Assembly: GCA_037447655.1 (NCBI GenBank)
Contig: JBBHKE010002782.1
Span: 211,851-275,850, forward strand
DNA: 64,000 nt
DNA from: Zygnema cylindricum
Taxonomy: Eukaryota > Streptophyta > Zygnematophyceae > Zygnematales > Zygnemataceae
Direction: 5' to 3'
Shown: positions 43,467-53,795 of the stretch, piece by piece
Position numbering within the stretch: the stretch's first letter is position 1
Layout of the letters: every line of letters begins with the position of its first letter
The notes under the pieces: model-generated
What the model was told of the DNA's origin: nothing
The model's input: only the letters and a program-made list of their open reading frames with translations
Database searches by the model: none
Program-made: the position numbers and the translations under genes

Positions 43467-43632
43467 GACACGTGGCGATGTTACATTGGAGCGTGGCATC
43501 TCCGAGGATTAAAGGAGCGAATCCGGATATTCCACGTGTGGACATTTAGGCCATGTCGAACAATGTCCGTACATAAAGTACACCAGCAGCTGTACTTTTG
43601 CGTACGGAACTCTTTTCTGATTGGTTCCGTAC
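43467..43632 (+). promoter_or_regulatory. Copia-9 LTR promoter motif cluster
   Basis: ACACGTGGC at about 43469 and CCACGTGTGG at about 43531 are G-box/ABRE-type motifs. Five GTAC cores and a 9-bp inverted repeat (GTACGGAAC at 43602-43610, GTTCCGTAC at 43624-43632) follow, about 100 bp upstream of the TATA position. The same order recurs in the other non-A LTRs. Function is inferred from motif identity only. Confidence 0.45.
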
Positions 43633-43744
43633 AACAGTAGATAGAGTCCGTGAGAGAGATAGGACTTAGAAAAATTAGAAGATAGGACCCTCTCTCCCAG
43701 AGAGCTTCTGTACAAAAGGTCAACTTTGACCCTCCATAACTTAC

Positions 43745-43815
43745 TGCTCAGGGGAGCAAATTTAGAGATTCTTTTTGCTATCGACTCATGGGAGTCTTGT
43801 CTTCACATGGGTGAA
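43745..43815 (+). other. Three-hairpin leader in Copia-9
   Basis: TGCTC-AGGG-GAGCA (43745-43758), GACTC-ATGG-GAGTC (43783-43796) and CTTCAC-ATGG-GTGAA (43801-43815) lie between the TATA position and the gag ATG. All have ANGG loops. Equivalent hairpins with compensating stem changes occur in the other copia LTRs. Confidence 0.65.
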
Positions 43816-43921
43816 ATTGGTCGGAGTTTTGTCTGTCGGGGGGTGGCAGTTATTTTTGCCGAAACACAAAGGGGTCAGGGTTATCCTAGAGGCTTCTTGG
43901 AAGTTGTCCATTCTGAAGACT

Positions 43922-44900
43922 TATGGAGGTCTCAGAGTTTCACGTTATAGGCACACCCTCTTGGGTACCAATATTAAATGGAATTGGCTTCATATACTAG
44001 GAAAGTATGATGATAGGAGCTCTATGCGAAAAAAGGTTTTGGGGGATAGTGAGTGGACGGTTAGGGCGCCCATCAAGTCTTGGAATTCCTCCAGGATTTG
44101 GAGGAAGCAGATTCACCAGGAAAGAGGATCCACCTTCAACAGAGGAAACAAAAGAAGGGGAGGTGGTGGACAAAGGAAGGGAGAAGGAGGCGACCACACC
44201 AATAACAATTGGTTCGGCATTCATGTCACCTATTCCGAGAAACGAGGAGAATGATACTGAAACCTGGGACTTTAACAATATGGCGGCAAAGCACTTCATC
44301 CTACGCCATCTCACTCAAGGACTTGCATGTCCTCATTTGCAGGTAGAAAGGGCATCCGATCTTTGGATGGCTCTCATAGAGATGTACCGAAGTGGTACGA
44401 TTCAGCAACAACAGTTGGCTGATCAGAAAGTTAAGGAGTATGTATACAAAGGGGGAAATATGTTGGATTTTTGCAATGAGCTTACTACACTCTTCATGGA
44501 GCTAGAGAGTGCGGGGAAAGTTTTTAGTGAAAAAGAAAAGGTTAACTGTTTACTGATGAAGTTACCTGATGAGTTCGAGAACATAGTCAACCGTGTGCAG
44601 GACTTGCCGGACTCAAGGTGGATATGGAACTCAGTGGTAGGGATGATTCTCGTTCGAGAGAATACGATTGAGATCCGAAGGGGAGGAAAGAGTGGCCAAG
44701 CCTTGGCAACAGCGACTGACTAGAGGAACAAGTATTCCCGAAAACCAGTCGGAAACTATGGGGGTAGGGAGCAAAAAAAACAGGCTGAAGAGTTCGAACC
44801 AAGGGCTCCCAAAGGTTTATGTCATTTTTGTAAGAAACCGGGGCACTATATGGCAGAGTGCACTAAGCTAACCGAGCTTCGGTTAAAGGAGGGGCAGACC
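43922..44900 (+). pseudogene. Copia-9 gag
   Basis: The LTR-encoded ATG at 43922 starts MEVSEFHVIGTPSWVP but meets a TAG at 43997. The frame resumes from the ATG at 44007 for 238 residues (MMIGALCEKRFWGIVSG ... ILRHLTQGLACPHLQVERAS ... MKLPDEFENIVNRVQDLPDS). It stops at 44723, and the zinc knuckle CHFCKKPGHYMAEC follows in another frame near 44820-44865. The primer site at 43943-43957 (CGTTATAGGCACACC) is decayed. Confidence 0.85.
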
Positions 44901-45770
44901 GGTGGTACCCCGAGAGGAAAGAAAAAGGCCCTTGTCACACAGGTACTTGAGGCGGAATCCAAGGACGAGGACAATGAGCTCTTTTTGGATGAGGAGTTAG
45001 AGGCGAAAAATGAGGTTGAAATACCACGAAGGCAGAAATGTGCTTACGGTGGATTAAAAGGTGAAGCAGGCTGGATTATAAATTCAGGTGCCTCAATGCA
45101 CATGTGTAATGATAGGCACCTGTTCACTAAGATAAGAAAGATTCCCACCGTAGAGATAGAGTACGGGGATGGGAGGATAGTCACCACTACTCTTGTAGGA
45201 TCGGTAGATCTGAAAGTGTTAGTAGAAGGAAAGACATCCATATTAACATTCTCCGATGTATTGTTTATTCTGGAGCTGAACAAAAACCTTATTTCTACAT
45301 CTATATTAGATGATAAGGGTTTTTTCACCAGCACTAGGGAAGGAGTCTTTACTGCTAGTTTTGAGGAGGATGTCTATTTCATTGCTGAGAAAGGTAGCCA
45401 TGGGATGTTTAGGCTGATCTTAAGTAATGAAACGAAGAAACTTTATTATGCTGGTGTTCATGATATTATGATGTGGCATAAGAGGCTTGGGCATGTGAAT
45501 CTATATAAGTTAAGAGAGATGTAAAAGATGGGAGTGGTGGAAGGGATTCAGTTCAGTGAGAGTGATGATATAAGTGATTGTAGTGGATGTGCTCAAGGTA
45601 AAGCACACAGATTACCCTTTCCTAAAACAGCCACCTATAAGGGAGAAAAAATTCTAGATCTAGTACACACAGATATTTGGGGACCGGCTAGAGTGCCCTC
45701 ACCGGGGGGGAAGAGATTTATGATGACTATAACGGATGATTGGTCTGGTATTCCCGAGTGTATTTTTTGA
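44850..45770 (+). pseudogene. Copia-9 protease and integrase N-terminus
   Basis: Open from 44850 to 45524: an acidic linker, then WIINSGASMHMC, where the active-site Asp of the DSG motif is Asn. A segment VEIEYGDGRIVTTTLVGSVD follows, then the integrase zinc region beginning WHKRLGHVNLYKL. A stop at 45522 is followed by CSGCAQGKAHRLPFP and the first integrase Asp (TITDDWS). The rest of the DDE core is deleted near 45760-45830 relative to Copia-10. Confidence 0.87.
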
Positions 45771-45788
45771 AAAACAAGTCAGAAGCTC

Positions 45789-46140
45789 ATGATTGTTTTA
45801 GACAATATAAAGCATGGAGCGAAAAACTCCATAAACTCCAATCAAGAGAGTACTAATCAGACCGAAAAGGACTCGGCTGTGGAAACTCCAGTAACAACTC
45901 TACCAGAAGCGGGAGACGTGGTGGAAATTGATTCTGAATCAAGGGATAGCAGAGAAGTTGAGTTTGTTCGAAAGAATCCACGAGAACCATCTATTCCGGC
46001 CTCGGATTTTGAGGGGGGGAGGAGAAGTAGTAAAATACTGCAAGAAAAAAAGGTTATTAACAAGGTAACTAAACTATCTCATCAAGATGAACCGCAAACT
46101 TATGGAGATGCGATGACTTGTCCAGAAAGAAACTGGTAGA
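45789..46140 (+). pseudogene. Copia-9 integrase-RT linker
   Basis: Acidic, low-complexity linker (TTLPEAGDVVEIDSESRDSR) ending in the conserved RKNPREPSIPASDFEGGRRS segment that precedes RT in all the copia copies here. A stop at 46137 (TAG replacing a Trp codon after ERN) separates it from RT. Confidence 0.75.
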
Positions 46141-46160
46141 AGACAGCCATCAATGAGGAG

Positions 46161-47534
46161 ATGGCCTCAATTATAGCAGCCGATACTTGGGAGCTAGTGG
46201 ATTGTCCAACTAACCGAAAACTTATCGGTTGTAAGTGGGTTTTCAAATTAAAACTTAACCCAGATAACACAATCGAGCGCTACAAGGCCCGATTAGTGGC
46301 AAAGGGATTTCCACAAAAAGAGGGAATTGACTACGAGGAAACCTTTGCCCCGGTGGTCAGATTTCCCTCCGTCCGCATACTTCTCAGCGTGGCAGCAGCG
46401 GAAGACATGGAAGTGCACCAGATGGACATCAAAACAACCTTTTTGCATGGAGAATTGGAAGAGGAGATCTTCATGCGACAACCCGAAGGGTTTGTGGAGG
46501 AAGGAGAGGAGAGTAAGGAATGCCGGCTGATTAAATCTCTTTATGGTTTGAAACATGCGCCTCGACAATGGAATAAGAAGCTTGATGAGTTTCTTACCGG
46601 TCAGGGATATATCCGGATCAGCTCAGATCACTCAATCTATGTTTTAGAAGATGAGGAAGGTTTTATATTTATTGCAATTTATGTTGATGATTTGCTTGTC
46701 TTAAGTAAATCAATGGAAAAAATTAATAAACTGAAAACCGATCTTAAAAGGAGATTTGAAATGAAGGATATGGGGGAAGAAAAATATATTTTGGGATTTC
46801 AAGTAGAAAGAGACCGAAAAAGAAAAATTATAAGATTGACTCAAAAGGAAGGAGTAGAGAACATGTTTGAAAAATTTCAAATGGATAAAGCTAATAGTTT
46901 TACAACTCCAATGGAGTTGAAGAAGGGAAGTGAGGGGAGTGAGGAAGAAGGAGTCATAGTTTTAGACGAGGAATTATCTCCTGAAGATCAGAATTTCATG
47001 CAGACTATTCCTTACAGACAAGTAGTGGGAAGTCTAATCTATTTTATGAATTGTACCCGGCCGGATTTAGCTGCAGCTGTAGGAGTGCTGAGTAGAAGTC
47101 TAAATGCTCCCACTAAGAGGGATTGGGAGGCAGCTAAGAGAGTCGTTAGATACTTGATAGGAACTAGGGATATATGGTTGCATTTGGGTGGGGAGAATAT
47201 TGACATCACTACTTGGAGTGATTCCAGTTATGGTGATGCTCCGATGAGGAGATGCACTTCTGGATATGTATTATATATGGGTGATGGGGCTTGCTGTTGG
47301 AGTAGCAAACAGCAAAAGGTTATTGCTCAGTCCACCATGGAGGCTGAGTATATGGCCTCTTGCTCTGGTGTAAAAGAATTGATGTGGGTCAAGTCTTTGC
47401 TTGGTGAGCTTGGTCATCTTAAGAGTGGTGTGCAGAAAATATTTTGTGATAATCATACTGCAATTGCTATTTCTGCCAATCCTAAACATCATTTTAAAGC
47501 AAAACACATGGACATCAGAATCAGCTTTGTTTGA
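46161..47534 (+). CDS. Copia-9 reverse transcriptase-RNase H
   Basis: 457 open residues. [59 protein letters not shown], and the catalytic motif IYVDDLLVLSKS at residues ~174-185. RNase H: TTWSDSSYGDAPMRRCTSGY (first Asp), STMEAEYMASC (Glu), FCDNHTAIAISANPKHH (Asp). A TGA at 47532 cuts the last ~55 residues, whose codons (MVADMMTKPVPSPKL) are still readable. Best-preserved RT among the older copies. Confidence 0.9.
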   Translation: MASIIAADTWELVDCPTNRKLIGCKWVFKLKLNPDNTIERYKARLVAKGFPQKEGIDYEETFAPVVRFPSVRILLSVAAAEDMEVHQMDIKTTFLHGELEEEIFMRQPEGFVEEGEESKECRLIKSLYGLKHAPRQWNKKLDEFLTGQGYIRISSDHSIYVLEDEEGFIFIAIYVDDLLVLSKSMEKINKLKTDLKRRFEMKDMGEEKYILGFQVERDRKRKIIRLTQKEGVENMFEKFQMDKANSFTTPMELKKGSEGSEEEGVIVLDEELSPEDQNFMQTIPYRQVVGSLIYFMNCTRPDLAAAVGVLSRSLNAPTKRDWEAAKRVVRYLIGTRDIWLHLGGENIDITTWSDSSYGDAPMRRCTSGYVLYMGDGACCWSSKQQKVIAQSTMEAEYMASCSGVKELMWVKSLLGELGHLKSGVQKIFCDNHTAIAISANPKHHFKAKHMDIRISFV

Positions 47535-47688
47535 GAGAAAGTAGAAAATAAAATAATCAGTTTAGAGTACCGACCAGATAGTGAGATGGTAGCAGATATG
47601 ATGACCAAACCTGTGCCTTCCCCTAAGCTAATTTTCTACAGGGAGAAGTGTGGTTTGAAATTAAAGATTGACTAGAAAATAAGGGGAG

Positions 47689-48735
47689 TGTAGAAATTAA
47701 TGGTTTTTAAGTATTTTCTAGGTCTGAATAGAAATAAAGAAGCCGAGGCAGTCTACCTCTAACTTCTCTCTCCAACTCTCAAACTTGTCGCAGTCATTGA
47801 GAAATTGGAGAGGAAGCTAGAGCCATGGCTACCTAGGCTATCCTGAGGTTTACGGGAAATTTATATTAGTCAAGGAGTTAATTACTAAAAGGTTTGTGCC
47901 GGCGACAAGATTTGATCCTGGTACCTGCCGGCTGTCAGAGAGTAGATAGCCGGTAGCCTTAGCCGTTAAGTCTAGAAGTAGTCTAATATAGTATATAGTA
48001 CGATAATGATATAAACATGTACACGTAGGATAAATCATTTAACTATAACTGTTAACAGCATACATAGATATGGTAGTGTAAAAGTACGAATTGCGGTACG
48101 GATAAAAAATCAATACCGCGGAATGATTTCGTAAGCGAAACAAATACCGCGCATGTATTTATTACGGTTACGATCAAATGCGAGTTTAATCGGACGGCCG
48201 GAATTAGCGCCGAGATCGCGGAAGAAAAATTTGGCGGTTTGTGGGCATCGCCACATCAGATGACACGTGGCGATGTTACATTGGAGCGCGGCATCTCCAA
48301 GGATGAAAGAAGCGAATCCGGATATTCCACGTGTGGACATTTAGGCCATGTCGTACAATGTCCGTACATAAAGTACACCGGCAGTGGTACTTTTGCGTAC
48401 GGAACTGTATTCTGATTGGTTCCGTACATCAGTAGATAGAGTCTGTGAGAGAAATAGGACTTAAAAAATTAGAAGATAGGACCCTCTCTCCCAGAGAGCT
48501 TCTGTATAAAAGGTCAACTTTGACCCTCTATAACTTACTGCTCAAGGGAGCAAATTCAGAGATTCTTTTTGCTATCGACTCATTGGAGTCTTGTCTTCAC
48601 AGGGTTGAAGTTGGTTAACGTTTTTTTCTGTCAGGGTGGCAGTTATTTTTGCCGAAACACAAAGGAGTCAGGGTTATCCTAGAGGCTTCTTGGAAGTTGT
48701 CCACTCTGAGGACTTATGGAGGTCTCAGAGTTTCA
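47689..48735 (+). repeat. Copia-9 3' LTR
   Basis: Starts TGTAGAAATT after the polypurine tract AAAATAAGGGGAG and ends GAGTTTCA. It keeps the TATA box intact (TATAAAA at 48505-48511), which is TACAAAA in the 5' LTR. Leader hairpins and the tRNA-like module are present. Confidence 0.88.
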
Positions 48736-48740
48736 GATTT

Positions 48741-50183
48741 CCCCCCCGATTCGCAGTTCTCGTAGAACCAAAGAGCAGAGGGTTTAGGACGAGGGTCCTA
48801 AGAGTAGGGGAGACAAGACTGATGCCAACAGTGGTCGCATCGATCACAGACCAGTATAGAATTATGGGAGGAAGATGAGAGGCATTCGAAGGAACACAAT
48901 GGGGGATCAGCAAAATAGGCAAGGTGAAAAGTAGGTTTGTCTTCCAATCCCCGGAGGCGACATAGAGCCACATTGATTTTATTTTCCTTGATCCTCCGCC
49001 CATCCTTCGCTTCAAGTGTCAAGACCCTTTTATTGGAGACTTCCACTACTTTCAAAATCACCCTTCCCGCTCAAATGTCGAGAGTGTCCTTTTTTGTGTT
49101 GCATCCGATACATGTAATCCCCGGGCAGAAATCGCTGTTTGCGCGGGACAAAATTCCCGCTTCGGCGTTGCAAATACCAGCTTTGATCTCAGTGCTAAGC
49201 TGCTTGTAAAATCCCCATGGCCGGAGGCATTTCCCGGTGAAATACCTTGGCCCTGTCGGCAATCAATTTTTTGATCGTTCCCTTGCTGTATATCTCCGGA
49301 AGGACCACTGCTTGGGCGGAGGCAGCGCCGGGGAGGATGGGATGCCGTTCGAACAAAATGAAATAGGGACAATAAAAGTGGAAGGATCCTTGCCGGTTGA
49401 ATCGGTACCCTATGGCGATCCAAGACACCCTTCTATCCCACTCTCCTAGATCCTCTTCCACAACATATTTACCTAGTGACCGCTTCACTTTCTGCACGCA
49501 CCTTTCGGCCAAACCGTCAGCTGTGGGTGGTCTGGGCTGGTCAGCTGGTGGTCGATGAGGCACAATTATAACAAGTTTGAGAATTCTCCCGCAAATTCGG
49601 AGCCCTGGTCGGTCATAACTTCGGCTGGGGCCCCGAATTGGGAAAGCACTTTCTACAAGAATGCTTCAGCAATCGCCTTGGACTCCTTCCTGGGTAAGAT
49701 CACTAATTCGATCCACTTGGAAAAATGCTCTATCATTACCAATACAAAGCAATTCCCTCGTCTGCTAGTGGGGAGAGGACCCAGCAGATCTAGAGACCAC
49801 TGATAAAATATCCCCTTTATGGGAAGGGAATGAAGTTGAGAGCCTCCCATTTTTGTCGAAAGCTGCTTTGACTCGGTCACAGGAGGAACACGTCTGCACA
49901 ATTTGGTTGACTTGGGTCCGCAACCCGTGCCACCAGTACGATCCTGTGACCAAGGAGGTGGTCCGTTTCTACCCAAAATGGCCACACTGTTGGTGAAGGT
50001 TAAAAATAAGAGTTTGCCTGTCGGCCGGGGGAGGAACCACTTTCCTCGTCCCATCTGCCCACTTCCGGATTGAGATGCCCCTTTCCCACTCGTATGCCGC
50101 CATTCATGTTTGCACCCGAGATAACTACACTCCTGACAAATGCGGAAAAGGGAAACCTTGTTGGACAAATTGGAGTAGTGCAT
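48741..50183 (-). pseudogene. Gypsy-3 integrase and PHD finger
   Basis: Integrase pieces: CSSCDRVKAAF, WSLDLLGPLP, FVLVMIEHFSKWIELV, MTDQGSEFAGEF and LAERCVQKVKRS, so the catalytic DDE residues are still encoded across several frames. The barrel segment VILKVVEVSNKRVLTLE and the PHD (CSFEC, CDRC, CWHQSC) follow. The last PHD pair has one Cys changed to Tyr (WFYENC) and a stop lies just before it. The PHD is thus shared with Gypsy-2 but decayed. Confidence 0.82.
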
Positions 50184-50408
50184 CGGGATTGTTCCAAATA
50201 TCTTTTCGTCCGTCCCCTATTGGCGCCTTCCCCTCCACGTCTGCAGAGAAAGTTGACATTTCCCCCCCAGATTGAGGAAGCCAAATAAAGGCAGAGGAAG
50301 CTCGAATGAGTCCCAAACTGATTTCAGGATCCACATCATGGCGGGCTTCGGTAGAATCTCTAATGGAAGGGTTAGGATTTCTGCTAAGTCCTTTGGCATT
50401 TCCCTAAA

Positions 50409-51960
50409 TTATCCGGCCCGGTGGATTATGTCGAAGTCATTATTTTGCAGTATTAACACCCACCTGGCGAGCTTGCCAGTGAGCTTGCTGTTCTCCATAA
50501 TCCACTTGTGAGGTTGGTGATCCATGATCAAAGTGAAATGGACTCCGTATAGGTATGGTCTGAAGTGTTGGATGGCCCATACCGTCGCCAATAATTCCCC
50601 TTGATAGCTGTTGTAATTCCCCTCCGCTCGGTTATTACTCCTACTGGCGTAAGCTACCACATATTCGGCCCCAGCATCATCCAGTTGGGGTAAAACAGCT
50701 CCCAATCCAAGGCGAATCCAATCAGTGTAAAGGAGGAAGGGTCTTTGGTGATCAGGCATTCGGAGCACTGGGTGTTGCTTCAACGAATCCTTGAGGAACA
50801 AGAAGGCAATCTGTTGCTCCTCCGTCCACTGCCACTTCTGGTCTTTCCGCAGCAACTGGTTCAGAGGGTGAGCGTGGCTGCTGAATTCAAGGATGAATCT
50901 CCGATAATAGTTAGCCAAGCAGAAAAATGTGCGGAGTGCAGAGACGTCCTGAGGAGGGGGAAGGGCATCCAGGGCTGCAACTTTGACCATATGGGGACCC
51001 ATTGTCCCGGGTGTAACTTCGTGTCCTAGGTAAAAAAAATTATGCACCCCAAAAATTCCCTCACCCGTGTGACATTTCAAGCCCGCTGCTTGGAGAGCTC
51101 GTAGTACAATCTGTATGTGCTCCAAGTGTTCCTCGAAGGTCTTCGAGAAGATAATATCGTTGTCGATACAGCATCGTGCACAATCAATCTCCCGGAGTGC
51201 CTCGTCCATGGCACGTTGGATTTTGGCTGGCGCATTCTTCAGCCCGAATGGCACGTAGAGCCATTAATACAACCTGGACCATGCCCAAAAAGCTGTCTTT
51301 TCCCGGTGCTTTAGCTCCATCGCGATGTAGTGGAACCCATTCTTCATGTCTAGTGTGGAGTAAATGGTGGCCTCGGCCAGCGAGTCAAAAATCTCTTCCC
51401 GGGTAGGCATTGGGTATCGGTCAGGTATAGTTGCTGTGTTGAGCATCCAGTAATCTCCACACATCCGAAAGTCTACCGTTTTCCCAGAAGAGTCCTTCTT
51501 GGGTGGGAGAACGATTGGAGACGCAAATCCATTAAGTCTAGTACTTTCTTGCACTAATCCTGCTTCTACCAGAGTTTGTACCTTTGTCGTGATGAACTCC
51601 TTTTCCTTGAAACTGAGATGGTACTGCTTCTACCAAACAGTAGACGTCTCGTCTATTAAATTGATTCGAAAAGGGGTTCCTTTGTAGATGCCTACGTTGG
51701 TATCTGACCAGGAGAACACCTGTTTATTCTTCCCTAACAGGTTAAGGAGTTGGGCCTTTTGTTGAGGGTCCAACTGCTCCCCTAAGGTCCAATCCATCTT
51801 TTCGGGTTTAACCGCTGCCTAGGCCTCCAGGTGTCTACCCCAACGGGAGATATCGAAATCCATCCCTACCTGCGGGTCTACCTCTTTTCCTCCCGTTAGA
51901 ATGCTGCTGCTAACAACTTCCGCTAAGCTGTCCTTTTTTGAGCCTCCGCTCCCCCCCACT
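50409..51960 (-). pseudogene. Gypsy-3 reverse transcriptase and RNase H
   Basis: The segment 50409-51254 (281 residues) is open and includes parts deleted in Gypsy-2: the RT thumb (LGHEVTPGTMGPHMVKVAAL) and the RNase H start (FLLYTDWIRLGLGAVL), then GELLATVWAIQHF and IMDHQPHKWIMEN. The YxDD box reads CIDND. Upstream (51264-51960) the RT fingers and palm are broken by stops and shifts (FASPIVLPPKKDSSGKTVDF, TLDMKNGFHYIAM). Confidence 0.85.
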
Positions 51961-52082
51961 GAGGAATCCCTTAATATCGGTGAAATGCTGGGACTAGAAA
52001 ATTTTGATGATAAAAACTCTTTTCTTACCTCCCTCCCCCCCTCAAGCTGCAAGTGGGCCAGCACCGCTAACAACTTTGGAGC

Positions 52083-53378
52083 TTGAAGGTAGCATCCCTT
52101 GATTACGGAGACTGTAGGCTAGAGAAGGCCAGAGAATATTTTATCACCCATGTTATTGCATTTAGATCCATGCTTTGTCCGAGTAGGCTGCACCGCTGGC
52201 GGTCTGAAATACCTGGTGTCGGCGTGCTGGCAGGTTGGAATCCCATGGCTTGTTCTTGTTCTTCCACTGTTGGCGTTGTTCAAACTCCACTTCCGCTGTC
52301 AAATATCATTCCGGCCGCTCCCTTTCGATATGCATCGCTATTGGGGAAGGAAACCAATGTTGGTAGTGCTCGCCGTGGTGCTCTCTGGTTGGTTGCACTG
52401 GAAGAACGGAGGTCGATCAGCCTTAGTTACAGGAGTGGCCATCCGCCTTGGCCCTATAATTTGTTGCAGGGTAATCTGGGTATCTCTTTTGTGGTTCTGT
52501 AATAGCTTGTTCAGGACTGACAGAGGTATCAAATTGGTCCAGTACGCCGGAACTCTGTGAGCCCTGGATCGTAGTTGCGCCGCATCGAAAACAAGTGGAG
52601 CTCCTAGAATTTGCTTGACTTTATTCCAGCTATTTGCGACTTGTTTTCTCTTATCATCTTTCGGGTGGACATTCTCCAAAACGTACCCCACTGGTTGGTC
52701 TTCGGACTGCTAAAGCCAAGAAAGTAATTTGATCATCTGAAAGAAGGTTCGACTTCTGCTGTCCTGATGTCCCTCGCCTTTCCCAGCTAGAGAGTATCTT
52801 TGAGATGGCCATTCTGCAATCACCAAATCTACTCGCTCCAGCATAACGAGATGTGGCTTCAGGATATTGTCTATATTTTGCGGGACACTTCGGTGAGATC
52901 TGCAGATGGCGGATACCAGAAGTTGTTGGGGATAGAATTAGTGGAGTTGTTGTAGTTGGTATTCACTGACGGCCCGAGCATCCGGTGAAATTTCCATGGC
53001 CACATATGACTCCACTTTATGCCCAGCTTTCAAGACAGTTTCGAGGTCCGAGCTAATTCCAGAAAATAGGGATAATATCCGGAGTCCAGAATCCGAGATA
53101 GATAATCACAACACTTGTGGATTGAATTTTTGATTTTCGGGCGGAACTTCCGAAGATTCCAACCGAGGTTCTTTTTCCTTTACAAAAAAACTGTCAAGGA
53201 TTTGTCCACTTCCCGCCGAAGTTTTATTATTTGTAATAATCTGTTCTGGTATCCCTCTTCCCACCGCTTGGAAATAAGGAATTGCTATATTATGTCTGCG
53301 ATATCGGTGGCGCTGGGGAGCAGTTATGTGGGTGTGTGGGTGGCATAGACGGGATAACATCGTGCGAGAGAAGCATTA
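52083..53378 (-). pseudogene. Gypsy-3 DNA methyltransferase
   Basis: A second copy of the methyltransferase domain. Motif I (LFSG followed by an acidic residue) is in frame with motif II here, near 53030-53080. Motif IV reads WPSQ, so the catalytic Cys is Ser (near 52795-52810). Motif VI VLENVHP and motif VIII LRSRAHRVPAYWTN are clear (52338-52691). The motif IX-X part is readable near 52150-52330 with shifts. Together with Gypsy-2 it covers every expected motif, but this copy is catalytically dead. Confidence 0.85.
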
Positions 53379-53795
53379 TGTTGAAATTAAAGGTATTTCC
53401 TAGGTAATCTAAATGATTTAAATAGGAGCAGGAAAAAGCAGAAGCAGCCTGCTTCTAACTTCTCTCTCTAGCCCCCATACTTGTCGTAGTCACTGAAGGC
53501 TGGAGAGGAAGCTAGAGCCATGGCTGCCTATGCTTCTTTTAGAGTTAGAAGGCAGATCCTTGGCAAACTTACCAAAAGGATTGACGTACCCAGGATTTGA
53601 TCCTATTACCTACCATCCGTCAAAGTAGCCGTTAGTCTTGCCCTGTAGTCTAAGACCAATGCTGAAGTATATTGGGTACGATAGCTCCTTAAAGATGACG
53701 AAATACAGAAGTTCGATTTACTGACAAACTGACCACAATCACACTGACACAGTTAAAATAGATTTACACCGGAAATGTAGTACTTCTATTTTAAA
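53379..53795 (+). repeat. Copia-10 5' LTR, left part
   Basis: Contains the CTCTCTC stem-loop region, GAGCCATGGCTGCC (53515) and the antisense tRNA-like module (53584-53660, B-box GGATCAAATCC). It ends at the 5-bp target copy TTAAA (53791-53795). Confidence 0.88.

Larger units (their letters stand above)
42894..43942 (+). repeat. Copia-9 5' LTR
   Basis: TGTAGAAATT ... GAGTTTCA. From the left: stem-loop CTCTCCAACT/AATTGGAGAG near 42976-43018, GAGCCATGGC (43026), tRNA-like module (43098-43185, antisense), G-boxes (43467-43540), GTAC cluster with the inverted repeat GTACGGAAC/GTTCCGTAC (43602-43632), a decayed TATA (TACAAAA near 43711), a GGTCAA/TTGACC palindrome, and three leader hairpins. The gag ATG is at 43922. 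Confidence 0.88.
42894..48735 (+). mobile_element. Copia-9 with two LTRs
   Basis: 5842 bp with LTRs of 1049 and 1047 bp that differ at a few percent of sites. Five-base flanks GATTA (42889-42893) and GATTT (48736-48740) match at four positions. It sits at the junction between the Gypsy-3 poly-G tract and the shared gypsy LTR. Most of the integrase core is deleted. RT and RNase H remain open. Confidence 0.92.
48741..53378 (-). mobile_element. Gypsy-3 internal region (tandem partner of Gypsy-2)
   Basis: From the poly-G tract (48741-48747) the minus strand runs backwards through PHD, integrase, RNase H, RT and methyltransferase. It is then interrupted at 53378 by Copia-10, 5 bp after CATTA. Protease, gag and the 5' LTR would lie beyond Copia-10, outside the window. 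Its 3' LTR is 41384-42893, separated from it by Copia-9. Confidence 0.87.
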
